Below, piece after piece: positions 1 to 7,812 of a DNA stretch of 9,191 nt. A program made the translations under genes and the position numbers. The stretch lies in the NCBI GenBank assembly GCA_023419515.1, contig JAEZXW010000064.1:1-9191 (forward strand), written 5' to 3'. The notes below the pieces were generated by a model. That model was not told where the DNA came from, made no database searches, and saw only the letters and a program-made list of their open reading frames with translations. This DNA comes from Actinomycetes bacterium. GTDB lineage: Bacteria > Actinomycetota > Coriobacteriia > Coriobacteriales > JAEZXW01. Numbering within the stretch: the first letter of the stretch is position 1; each line of letters opens with the position of its first letter.

Positions 1-2620
1 CCGCTTCATCCAGATGCAAGGTCTGAGACTCGAAGTCCAGCTTGTCGAGCCAAGCTGCATCTTCAGTCTGGCTCAAACGCCAAACCAGATGCTGCTTGAT
101 CTTTTGCATCTCTTTTTTGTTTACCCCTGCTTGGGTAAGCATGTACTGAAGAGCATCGACAAACTGGGCATTTGAAACCCTGCGCGGATCAATAGCCTGC
201 AGGTCTGCCAAAAACGCCGTTAAGCGCTGGCGTCTGTCTTCCTCTTGATTGTGCTCACCATCTTGAGCAGCACAAGCCTCTTCGTCATCTACTTCAATCT
301 CAGGCGAATCAAGCGGCTTCATTGACTCCATAATGATCTCTGCTATCTCAAGATGCAGCTTAAGCATCATGAGGTACTCAGAAAACGTGTTGCCTTGGGC
401 ATCAGCTTCATCGCGAGAATCTGATTGAGTGGACGTCAGATCAATGGGCTCGATAAACTCAAGACCATCATCGTCTTCTTCATCATCAAATGGATCATCG
501 AGGGACTCGGTGTTCACGAACTCCGAAAGTAGTTCCAAAAACTCGCCATCCTGGCCTGAACTCTCACCGCTTTGCAGGGCGTTTTTAAGCTCATCGGCCA
601 GATGCGACTCTTCGCTCGGAAGGTTGAAGATCGGTGGCAGCACACCCGCATCATAACCGCCCAAGCGCTGCTCGATATCAACCATCATCATCTCCGAAAC
701 AATTTCGGAACAATCCTCGGGGCGCAACAAAACTCCCCTATTTTTGAGAGCTTCATCAATTTGACGCTCCATGAAGGCACTGCGCTGGGCAAATCCCTGC
801 TGCAAGACAGTCAAATCAAATCCAGAAAGACCCACCTCAATACGCTCGTTAAAGCTATCTTCGAGTTGCTGACGATACAGATCAAACTCATTGGACTTCT
901 CGATCGCCTGCGCCAATGAGCGTCGATTGAGGTCAATCCGATAGGAGGAGCTCACCGTTGCAGCGTATTCCACAAGCGTCATACGTGTGAGCGCTGGACC
1001 AAGTGGCTCTTGCGCGCGCTTGAACTGGGCGCTGAACAGCAGATTGAATACCTTAGCGATCTGTTCGCGCGTGAGATCATTGGCAAGTCGCTCAAAGGTT
1101 GCTGGACCCCTACCGTACTCAATGTGACCTTCAAGAATCCAGTCGAGATCCTCATACGAGATCCCAAGCGCACGTTCATCCTGCTGATCGGGGGCAAGCT
1201 CGGCAGATGGCGCCTTGATCAAAATGCGCTCTGGAATAATGAGCCTGCCCGCCTCACGGTTAATCTCACGAGCAAGCATAAATACATTGGTCTTGAGGAG
1301 ATCACTCAGCGGTGCAAATGCTCCAACCGTGTCGCCATAAAGGGTTGAATAACCCACTGCTGCCTCAGTCTTATTGCCCGTGTTCAGCACGAGGGCGCCG
1401 CGGGTATTGCTCAGCGTCATGAGGATAAGACCGCGCAGGCGCGCCTGGGCATTCTGATGCGCAAGCCCAGTGAGTACCCCTGCCTCTCCCTCGCACGATG
1501 AGCGCAAGACTTTCTGCATGTGCTCAAGCAGTGAGCCAATCTCAACTGTCGTGGTTGTGATGCCAAGCGCCTCGGCTAACGTGAGCGCATCTTCGATCGA
1601 CTCATTGCTCGTATAAGGACCTGGCATGAGCACGCCATGAACACGATCAGATCCAAGCGCCCGTACTGCCAATGCAGCTACAACCGCAGAATCAATCCCG
1701 CCCGAAAGCCCGATGATAACTGGGAGCGGACTTTTGGGATCGACACTTGCATCGGTACAGTAATCAGCGATGGCTCGCGTCAATGCTCGATACAAAAGCG
1801 CTGGGTTTTTGAGAAGGTTTTGAAGCAACCGCAGGTTTTTTTCGAGCGCCTGCTTCGAGGGTTCACCCCTGCGTTCACGCGCTTGATGGCTGAGATCAAA
1901 CTCAGCCACGATGAGCGCCGGTTCAAACGGCTCAGCAATCGCAACAATCGATCCGTCTCGATCGATGGCGGCGCTCATGCCGGCATAAAGTTCGGTATCA
2001 TACCCACCAATTCCCTGTGTGTAGATCACAGGAACATTGCTCTCTTGTGCCCGCCAGGCGTAGCTCTGGATGTGATCAAGCTGAGCGCAGGTCATCTCGC
2101 CACCCGAATCAAGGGTCGCGAGCACACGCGTCTGCTCAAGGTCAAAAGCAACTACAAGATCACAATCATCTTCGGGACTTGCAATCAGAGTTGCCGATGG
2201 GGCGGTCGAAAAGCCGATCTTAATACCAGCAACCTCAACCGGTCGTGAGGTCGGCTCGATGTCAGGTGTACGAATTGCTGCCGAAGGCGCAAGCATGGGA
2301 TAACAGCCACTGACTTGGTGGTTTTCAATCACAAGCGGCTGGACAAAAACCATGCCATCTCGCATAAAAGTCTGGGCAAGCACGATGGGAAGCTCTGCCA
2401 TGTTTGCCAGGTCTTTGAGCAGCGAGAGCCGCTCGTACGCAAACTCCTCCATGCGATGCACAGCACCGTGATAGGTACCCGTCAACAGCTGCGCAGGCAC
2501 CACGAGTACGTCAGCCTGATGCTCCTGAGCCGCTTGATGAGCTGCCTTAAGGATCAGACCGCAGTTATACACGAGGTCATGCGGTCGTGCATGTTCTTGC
2601 AAGAGAGCGACCTTTGTCAT
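1..2620 (-). CDS. nadE: NAD+ synthase, glutamine-dependent type, with degenerate glutaminase domain and long C-terminal extension (3' end off window)
   Basis: NadE makes NAD+ from deamido-NAD+, ATP and ammonia in the cytoplasm. The frame is open for 873 codons from the ATG at 2618-2620 to the left edge with no stop. That ATG is the first possible start: an in-frame TAA lies 6 codons upstream (2639-2641), and AAAGGA sits 11 bases before it. Residues about 1-250 resemble the nitrilase/glutaminase domain (PAQLLTG at 42-48, VIYTQGIGGYD further on). Residues about 285-567 are the synthase domain: SGGIDS P-loop 306-311, NAQARLRG 390-397, NTGNKTE 413-419, PSAEL 471-475 followed by DQQDE. Family glutaminase domains use Glu, Lys and Cys; here the aligned positions are Ala43, about Met109 and Ala140, so glutamine hydrolysis is probably lost and free ammonia or a partner may supply nitrogen (inference). 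Residues 568-873 match nothing I recognise and include an acidic run at 708-718. It is last in the visible run, 65 bases after dnaE. Confidence 0.92.
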   Translation of the reverse strand, partial: MTKVALLQEHARPHDLVYNCGLILKAAHQAAQEHQADVLVVPAQLLTGTYHGAVHRMEEFAYERLSLLKDLANMAELPIVLAQTFMRDGMVFVQPLVIENHQVSGCYPMLAPSAAIRTPDIEPTSRPVEVAGIKIGFSTAPSATLIASPEDDCDLVVAFDLEQTRVLATLDSGGEMTCAQLDHIQSYAWRAQESNVPVIYTQGIGGYDTELYAGMSAAIDRDGSIVAIAEPFEPALIVAEFDLSHQARERRGEPSKQALEKNLRLLQNLLKNPALLYRALTRAIADYCTDASVDPKSPLPVIIGLSGGIDSAVVAALAVRALGSDRVHGVLMPGPYTSNESIEDALTLAEALGITTTTVEIGSLLEHMQKVLRSSCEGEAGVLTGLAHQNAQARLRGLILMTLSNTRGALVLNTGNKTEAAVGYSTLYGDTVGAFAPLSDLLKTNVFMLAREINREAGRLIIPERILIKAPSAELAPDQQDERALGISYEDLDWILEGHIEYGRGPATFERLANDLTREQIAKVFNLLFSAQFKRAQEPLGPALTRMTLVEYAATVSSSYRIDLNRRSLAQAIEKSNEFDLYRQQLEDSFNERIEVGLSGFDLTVLQQGFAQRSAFMERQIDEALKNRGVLLRPEDCSEIVSEMMMVDIEQRLGGYDAGVLPPIFNLPSEESHLADELKNALQSGESSGQDGEFLELLSEFVNTESLDDPFDDEEDDDGLEFIEPIDLTSTQSDSRDEADAQGNTFSEYLMMLKLHLEIAEIIMESMKPLDSPEIEVDDEEACAAQDGEHNQEEDRRQRLTAFLADLQAIDPRRVSNAQFVDALQYMLTQAGVNKKEMQKIKQHLVWRLSQTEDAAWLDKLDFESQTLHLDEA

Positions 2621-2685
2621 GCAGTTGCTCGTCCTTTCTTATGGTGCGCAACATGATACGTAATGTGGCACGCAAGATGCAGTGT

Positions 2686-5600
2686 CTACTCAACCACGCA
2701 GACGTAACACTCATCACCCAACATGTCCTTAGCAAGTGCCAATAGCACCGGGTTTTTACTATCAACCCAGGCATCGACATCCGCCTGGTAGCGCTTGCCC
2801 GAACTCGTCGTGATATAGACATCAACACGGTCTGCTCCGCGATACTGCTCAAACAAGCGAGATAGACGCGCCATGCTATCAACGCTCAGACGATTTGCCG
2901 GAATGGTGACCTCAAACACACGCGGGCGATTGAGACGATCGTCGACTTTGAGCACCTCAATTTTTGAGGCGATAATCTGATCTCCTCGATCTGATCGCTC
3001 AAGGCGGCCAAAAATGCGTACCACCGGTTCATCCTGTTCGCGACCCGTCTCATCGAGCCTCGGCATCAAAAGCTCACCCGACTGCTTAAAGAGCTTAGGG
3101 AACACCACGACGCCAACCTGGCCAGACATATCCTCAAGCACAATGGTCGCCATGGGATCACCGTTTCTGGTTACGCGCTTGGTGAACTGACTCACCATGC
3201 CGGCATACCAGTTGCTCGCTCCGTCTGGCACCTCACTGCCATCGAGCTTACCCTCATTGATCGCCGAGATACCATGATCACACGCGCGAACCAGCGCATG
3301 CTCAATTGGCTTGAGTGGATGATCGGTGACATAGATGCCTAGGACTTCTTTTTCGATATTCAAGCGCAGACGACGATCCCATTCACCTGCATGAGGTGTC
3401 GGCTTTTCAACCACAAAGCCGAGATCAGGATTATCGTCAAAAAGATCGAACATCGAAATCTGACCTGTGCTGCGCTCTTTTCTCCTACGCTGAGCAGTAT
3501 CAAAGTAGTTGTTAGGGTTGGTCTTATCAACCAAATCAACCATATGTTGGCGCGTGTAACCACTAAAGTCAAAAGCACCGGCCTTAATGAGCTGGGCAAT
3601 AACTGAACGCGTGACAAGCTTGCCATCCATACGATCGATGAAGTCAAAGAGATCTTTGAATGAACCACGCTTATCGCGCTCACGCAAGATCTCTTCAACA
3701 ACGCCCTCGCCCACGCCACGGATACCAGCCAAGCCAAAACGAACGCCCTCAGCAACAGCGGTGAAATTACTGCGCGACACATTCACATCCGGAGGTAAAA
3801 TCGGGATACCCTCACGACGACACGCGCTGATGTAGTGGACGATCTTCTCGGTGCGGCCTGTGTAACTCGTGAGCACTGCTGCCATGTATTCATGCGGGTA
3901 GTTCGCCTTCAGCCAGGCGGTCTGCAGCGTGAGAATACCGTAGGCGGCTGAGTGTGACTTGTTGAAAGCGTACTCAGCAAAGGCGAGCACGTCGTTCCAG
4001 ATGTCGATCGCCATCTGGCGGTCATACCCATTACGAACTGCGCCGTTGATCCAGTGGTCTTCCATGGTCTCGGTCGCGCCGTCTTCCCAAGTCTGCACAA
4101 CCTCGCGCATGAGGTCGACCTTCTTTTTTGCCACCGCTTTACGCAAACGGTCTGACTCTCCCAGTGAAAATCCCGACATGGTAACTGAGATCTGCATGAC
4201 CTGCTCCTGATAGACAATGGTTCCGTAGGTGTCTTCCAGGATGGGACGCAGGCGATCATCGTAGTAGTGCACCTGCTTTTTACCGCTCATGCGCATAACG
4301 TAGTCGTCAACCATGCCTGCGTTGAGCGGACCGGGGCGATAGAGCGCAAGCACTGCAACAATGTGCTTATACTCGGTAGGGCGCATGCGCTTGAGCAGCG
4401 CGGTCATACCAGCCGACTCAACCTGAAAAACGCCTTCGGTCTTACCCGCCCAAAAAAGCTCAAAAATCTCTTTGGCATCAAACGGAATATCGGCCTCGTT
4501 GATCTCAACGCCGTGGTTTTCTTTAATATAGCGCTTGGCCGTATTGATAACCGTGAGCGTACGAAGACCCAAAAAGTCCATCTTCAGTAGACCGAGATCT
4601 GCGCAAACGACATGGTCATACTGGGTGATCTCAATGCCACCTTTGGTGTCGTACTTGGTAGGCACGTGATCGTAGATGGGGTCACGGCAGATAATCACTG
4701 CAGACGCGTGAACACCCTCGCCGCGTGTCAAGCCTTCAATCCACCGAGCAACGTCGATAACCTCGCGCGCTTCTTCATTCTCTTTGTACTCTTTTTCAAA
4801 ATCGGGATTGTAGTACTCGGGGTTTTTCTCGGACTTACTCAAGGTCTCTGCGAGCGTGACCTTGGGCGCACTTGAAATCATCTTGGACAAGCGCTGACCA
4901 AAGTGAACCGGCTGATCCAAAATACGACAGGCATCGTTAATCGCCTGCTTTGCCTTAATGGTTGAGTAGGTAATAACGTGAGCAACCTTCTCATGGCCAT
5001 AGAGCTTGCGCACGTAATCAATGACCTCATCGCGACGCTCATCGTCAAAGTCCATATCGATATCGGGCATCTCGGTACGCTCTGGCGACAAGAATCGCTC
5101 GAAGATCAAACCGTTTTCAAGCGGATCAAACGCTGTGATGCCAAGGGCATACGAGATAATCGAACCGGCAGCAGAACCACGACCTGGCCCCACGCCGATG
5201 CCATTTTCTTTTGCCCAGCGCGTAAAGTCTTGCACGATCAAAAAGTACGCCGCAAAGCCTTTTTCGCAAATGATCTTGTATTCGTGCTCAAAGCGATCCA
5301 TAACATCTGGACGCTGCGACAAATCGCCGTAGCGCTCAGTCAGGCCCTTGATCGACTCTTTCTTGAGCATCGACTCATTAGTCTCTTGTGGCGGCAGCGG
5401 GATCTTTGGAAGGATGACGTCACCAAAGCGAATGTTGACGTTGCACTTATCGGCAATCTCAACGGTGTTGGCGAGTGCCTCAGGAAAGTCCTGCTCAAAA
5501 ATCTCATACATCTGCTCAGGCGACTTCATATAAAACTCGTTGTTCTCGAACTTCATACGGTTTGCGTCGTTGAGCTTTTTGTTAGTGCCAATACAAATCA

Positions 5601-6306
5601 GGGCATCCTGCACACGAGCATCTTCCTTGTGCAGGTAGTGCATGTCGTTGGTGGCAACCGTCTTGATGTTAAGATCGCGCGCAAGGGTGTTGAGCTTGAC
5701 GTTCATCTCATGCTGCGTGAGCCCACCATCTGACTTAATTCCGTGATCTTGTAGTTCAATGTAAAAGTCATCGCGGCCAAAAACATCCGCGAATTTCTCT
5801 GCCCACTGATAGGCATCCTCTTCTTGATGGCGATCAATTAACTGAGGAATAATGCCGCCGAGACAAGCGGAGGTAGCCAGAATACCCTCGTGATAATCGC
5901 GCAGCATCTCGATAGTCGTGCGTGGCTTGTAATAAAAACCCTTAACCGCACTTTCTGAGCAAATGTGCATGAGGTTTTTATAGCCCTCGTTTGACTTTGC
6001 CAGAAGCACCATGTGGTAGAGCTCTGGTTTTCGGTCACGTGCGAGGGTTGAATCGGGCGTGAAATAAATCTCACAACCCAAGATTGGCTTAATGCCGTAA
6101 CTGCCATCAGGGCGCGGATTTTTTTGCCCAGCATTGAGTGCCGCCCGATAAAAATGCATCGCGCCATACATGTAGCCGTGATCGGTGAGTGCCAGGGCTG
6201 GCATGCCTAACTCGTATGCTCGCTCGACCATATCCTTAACTCGGGCAGCGCCATCAAGCAGCGAAAACTCCGAGTGATTATGCAGATGAACAAAGGGTCG
6301 TGACAT
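2686..6306 (-). CDS. dnaE: DNA polymerase III alpha subunit, DnaE type, with intact PHP domain
   Basis: This is the catalytic subunit of the replicative DNA polymerase, 1206 residues, a normal length for the family. The N-terminal PHP domain starts with HLHNHSEFSLLDG (7-19) and keeps LTDHGYMYG, GCEIYF, SACLGG and NDMHYL, so its metal ligands look intact. In actinobacterial DnaE1 proteins this domain is a 3'-5' proofreading exonuclease, so the same is likely here. The palm carries GPGRGS (373-378), PDIDMDF (414-420, catalytic Asp415 and Asp417) and KMDFLGL with the third catalytic aspartate at Asp577. QISMF (949-953) fits a sliding-clamp binding motif. An OB-fold stretch follows (around FTKRVTRNGDPMATIVLEDM), then a short C-terminal domain. 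The ATG at 6304-6306 has AAGGTG 8 bases upstream. It lies 56 bases after the TrpR-like gene and 65 bases before nadE. No intein or frameshift is visible. Confidence 0.98.
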   Translation of the reverse strand: MSRPFVHLHNHSEFSLLDGAARVKDMVERAYELGMPALALTDHGYMYGAMHFYRAALNAGQKNPRPDGSYGIKPILGCEIYFTPDSTLARDRKPELYHMVLLAKSNEGYKNLMHICSESAVKGFYYKPRTTIEMLRDYHEGILATSACLGGIIPQLIDRHQEEDAYQWAEKFADVFGRDDFYIELQDHGIKSDGGLTQHEMNVKLNTLARDLNIKTVATNDMHYLHKEDARVQDALICIGTNKKLNDANRMKFENNEFYMKSPEQMYEIFEQDFPEALANTVEIADKCNVNIRFGDVILPKIPLPPQETNESMLKKESIKGLTERYGDLSQRPDVMDRFEHEYKIICEKGFAAYFLIVQDFTRWAKENGIGVGPGRGSAAGSIISYALGITAFDPLENGLIFERFLSPERTEMPDIDMDFDDERRDEVIDYVRKLYGHEKVAHVITYSTIKAKQAINDACRILDQPVHFGQRLSKMISSAPKVTLAETLSKSEKNPEYYNPDFEKEYKENEEAREVIDVARWIEGLTRGEGVHASAVIICRDPIYDHVPTKYDTKGGIEITQYDHVVCADLGLLKMDFLGLRTLTVINTAKRYIKENHGVEINEADIPFDAKEIFELFWAGKTEGVFQVESAGMTALLKRMRPTEYKHIVAVLALYRPGPLNAGMVDDYVMRMSGKKQVHYYDDRLRPILEDTYGTIVYQEQVMQISVTMSGFSLGESDRLRKAVAKKKVDLMREVVQTWEDGATETMEDHWINGAVRNGYDRQMAIDIWNDVLAFAEYAFNKSHSAAYGILTLQTAWLKANYPHEYMAAVLTSYTGRTEKIVHYISACRREGIPILPPDVNVSRSNFTAVAEGVRFGLAGIRGVGEGVVEEILRERDKRGSFKDLFDFIDRMDGKLVTRSVIAQLIKAGAFDFSGYTRQHMVDLVDKTNPNNYFDTAQRRRKERSTGQISMFDLFDDNPDLGFVVEKPTPHAGEWDRRLRLNIEKEVLGIYVTDHPLKPIEHALVRACDHGISAINEGKLDGSEVPDGASNWYAGMVSQFTKRVTRNGDPMATIVLEDMSGQVGVVVFPKLFKQSGELLMPRLDETGREQDEPVVRIFGRLERSDRGDQIIASKIEVLKVDDRLNRPRVFEVTIPANRLSVDSMARLSRLFEQYRGADRVDVYITTSSGKRYQADVDAWVDSKNPVLLALAKDMLGDECYVCVVE

Positions 6307-6362
6307 CAGTCAGGCACCTTACCAATCCGGTGTTCTTTATTGTTGATACAAGCAGCAAGCGA

Positions 6363-6671
6363 TTACTCGTCACCGAGGACATGCTGATATCCCCCCGCAC
6401 CATAGCGAAGGGCGCGAGAAACGCGGGCAACCGTGGTTGCCGAAGCTCCAGTTGCCTGCTGAATTTCGGAGTATGAAGCGCCCTTTTGCAAGAGGCGCGC
6501 CATCTCAAGGCGCTGCGCCATGTCTTGCACCTCCTTGGGGGTACACAGATCATCCAAAAGCGCCAAAACCTCATCCACCGAAGAAAGCTGGAGAAACGCC
6601 TGAGCAAGCGCCTTGCAATGCTCGGCGTCCTCCTGACTGTGAAACCTCTGATCAGATCGTGTGCGATCCAT
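6363..6671 (-). CDS. TrpR-related small DNA-binding protein, YerC/YecD type
   Basis: The product is a 102-residue all-helical protein of the TrpR-like superfamily, the usual size of the YerC/YecD group. The recognisable core is SVDEVLALLDDLCTPKEVQD followed by MAQRLEMARLL (about 31-61). A helix-turn-helix follows at about 64-90 (KGASYSEIQQATGASATTV, then ARVSRALRYG). Proteins of this group are presumed transcription regulators. Their targets and ligand are generally unknown, and the tryptophan-binding function of E. coli TrpR should not be assumed. The ATG at 6669-6671 has only a weak ribosome site (GTGAG, 6 bases away) and lies 23 bases after the ilvE stop, so it may rely on translation of ilvE. 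It sits between ilvE and dnaE on the same strand, which suggests one transcript. Confidence 0.9.
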   Translation of the reverse strand: MDRTRSDQRFHSQEDAEHCKALAQAFLQLSSVDEVLALLDDLCTPKEVQDMAQRLEMARLLQKGASYSEIQQATGASATTVARVSRALRYGAGGYQHVLGDE

Positions 6672-6694
6672 ATTTAACTCACGCCGCGCTTTCC

Positions 6695-7639
6695 CTAAAA
6701 CTCAACGCGTGAGAGCCAGTGTTCGTGACGCTCATCCTTACCACGAACTGCGTCAAAGTACATTTTTTGCAGGCGTTGCGTAATCTTGCCGGGGCATGGG
6801 ATAGCACGGTGATCAACCGAGCGAATTGGCGTGAGCTCAGCTGCGGTACCGGTAAAGAACGCCTCATCAGCGTTGTACAAATCGGTGCGCAGCATCGAAG
6901 ACTCCATGATGTAGAGCGGCTCTTCACCCTCAACATCCTCGCTATCAAAAACCAGCTCAAAGATGGTCTGGCGGGTAATACCGCTCAGGATGCCATCGGA
7001 GGTTGGCGGCGTCATAATGATGCCATCCTTGATGACAAAGAGATTCTCGCCCGAGCCTTCGGTCACAAAGCCATTTTGGTTGAGCAGGATCGCCTCACCA
7101 AAGCCGTTTGCAACTGCCTCCATCTTGGCAAGACCGCTGTTGAGGTAGTTACCGGCGCTCTTAACAGCTGGAGGCATCTCATTGGCTGAGCGCTGACGCC
7201 AGCTTGAAACACCAGCATCGATTCCCTGAGCAAGCGCTTCCTCACCCAGATAAGAATCCCACGTCCAGCAAGCGATTGAAACGTCTACCTTGCAGTTTTG
7301 TGTGTAGATACCCATCTCGCCATAGCCGTGATAAACCAACGGACGAATATAGGCGCTCTCAAGACCACAACGAGCAATCAACTCGAGGGTCGCATCACAC
7401 AGCTCATCGACAGTGTAAGGTACCTTCATGCACAGCGCCTCAGCCGAACGAACCAAGCGTTCCATGTGCTCACGCAGGCGAAAGACCGCCGTGCCGCCAT
7501 CAGCAAGCTTGTAGGCACGAATTCCCTCAAAGACAGCATTGCCATAGTGAAGCGAGTGCGTCAATACATGAACCGTCGCGTTTTGCCACTCAACAAATTC
7601 GCCGTTCATCCAGATATACTTTGATTCATTCAATGCCAT
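6695..7639 (-). CDS. ilvE: Branched-chain amino acid aminotransferase, class IV PLP enzyme
   Basis: The enzyme transfers the amino group between glutamate and the keto acids of leucine, isoleucine and valine, the last step of their synthesis and the first of their breakdown. The product is 314 residues from the ATG at 7637-7639. The fold-IV PLP family is clear: MNGEFVEWQNATVHVLTHSL then HYGNAVFEGIRAY near the N-terminus, YIRPLVYHGYGEMGI, and KSAGNYLNSGLAKMEA with the PLP lysine at Lys160. Family motif EGSGENLFV and SGITRQTIFEL follow. The frame stays open upstream to a TTG at 7688-7690 (331 residues), but GGGAAGG lies 6 bases before the ATG and the family usually begins about here, so I chose the ATG. 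It is the first gene of the minus-strand run, with the TrpR-like gene 23 bases downstream. D-amino-acid aminotransferase or aminodeoxychorismate lyase are less likely given the BCAT-like motifs. Confidence 0.95.
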   Translation of the reverse strand: MALNESKYIWMNGEFVEWQNATVHVLTHSLHYGNAVFEGIRAYKLADGGTAVFRLREHMERLVRSAEALCMKVPYTVDELCDATLELIARCGLESAYIRPLVYHGYGEMGIYTQNCKVDVSIACWTWDSYLGEEALAQGIDAGVSSWRQRSANEMPPAVKSAGNYLNSGLAKMEAVANGFGEAILLNQNGFVTEGSGENLFVIKDGIIMTPPTSDGILSGITRQTIFELVFDSEDVEGEEPLYIMESSMLRTDLYNADEAFFTGTAAELTPIRSVDHRAIPCPGKITQRLQKMYFDAVRGKDERHEHWLSRVEF

Positions 7640-7645
7640 GAAAGA

Positions 7646-7652
7646 CCTTCCC
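7646..7652 (-). promoter_or_regulatory. Ribosome binding site that fixes the ilvE start
   Basis: On the minus strand this reads GGGAAGG, followed by a 6-base spacer TCTTTC and the ATG at 7637-7639. It is the best Shine-Dalgarno match seen near any start in the window. It lies inside the longer TTG-started frame, which argues that the N-terminal 17 codons of that frame are not translated. Confidence 0.75.
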
Positions 7653-7676
7653 ATCGCAAGCTCAAGGGCGCCCGAT

Positions 7677-7709
7677 TTATGATGCGCCAAATTGATGTTT
7701 CTCTATCAT
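7677..7709 (-). CDS. Possible 10-residue upstream ORF in the ilvE leader
   Basis: On the minus strand an ATG (7707-7709) opens a tiny frame, MIEKHQFGAS, ending at TAA (7677-7679), 37 bases before the ilvE ATG. GAGGGAG stands 5 bases upstream of its ATG, a plausible ribosome site. The peptide has only one branched-chain residue, so it is not a classic attenuation leader for ilvE. The same bases (TATGAT, 7705-7710) could instead be a -10 promoter element, and the two readings exclude each other. It may also be chance. Confidence 0.22.
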   Translation of the reverse strand: MIEKHQFGAS

Positions 7710-7812
7710 ACTCACTCCCTCGGACAAATAAATGTACACGGGCGTTTCACAGGAAATAAGCACGAGCAAACAGGGTGTTTGACCGTATGGTTTATCGCAT
7801 TTCGGGTAGCAT

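Larger units (their letters stand above)
7640..7812. promoter_or_regulatory. Divergent promoter region between ilvE and the J-domain gene
   Basis: These 173 bases separate two genes transcribed away from each other, so promoters for both should lie here. For ilvE the best -10 candidate on the minus strand is TATGAT (7705-7710), but no good -35 stands 16-18 bases upstream. For the J-domain gene, TTGACC (7779-7784) resembles a -35, yet no -10 sits at proper spacing. TTTATC (7791-7796), preceded by TGG, could be an extended -10 and would give a nearly leaderless message. An 8-base palindrome GGGCGCCC lies near 7666-7673. No known operator, T-box or riboswitch was recognised. Confidence 0.5.

Noticed and set aside
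1637..2248. A 203-codon open frame on the plus strand opposite nadE
   Set aside because: It is antisense to the nadE frame, which carries clear motifs on both sides. The product shows no domain.
2644..2673. Imperfect hairpin between dnaE and nadE (11-base arms, 9 of 11 positions paired, one as a wobble)
   Set aside because: It has two mismatches and no T-run on the minus strand, so it is not a convincing terminator. Chance is a fair explanation.
4978..5733. A 251-codon open frame on the plus strand inside dnaE
   Set aside because: It lies fully antisense to the conserved palm region of dnaE. Its translation has no recognisable motif and its length follows from the codon bias of the real gene.
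6309..6326. CACC pairing with GGTG of the dnaE ribosome site, suggesting a sequestered start
   Set aside because: Only 4 base pairs around a 10-base loop are possible, which is too weak to claim regulation.
7640..7690. The longer TTG-started version of IlvE with 17 extra residues
   Set aside because: The strong ribosome site at 7646-7652 points to the ATG at 7637-7639, and the extra residues do not resemble the family N-terminus.
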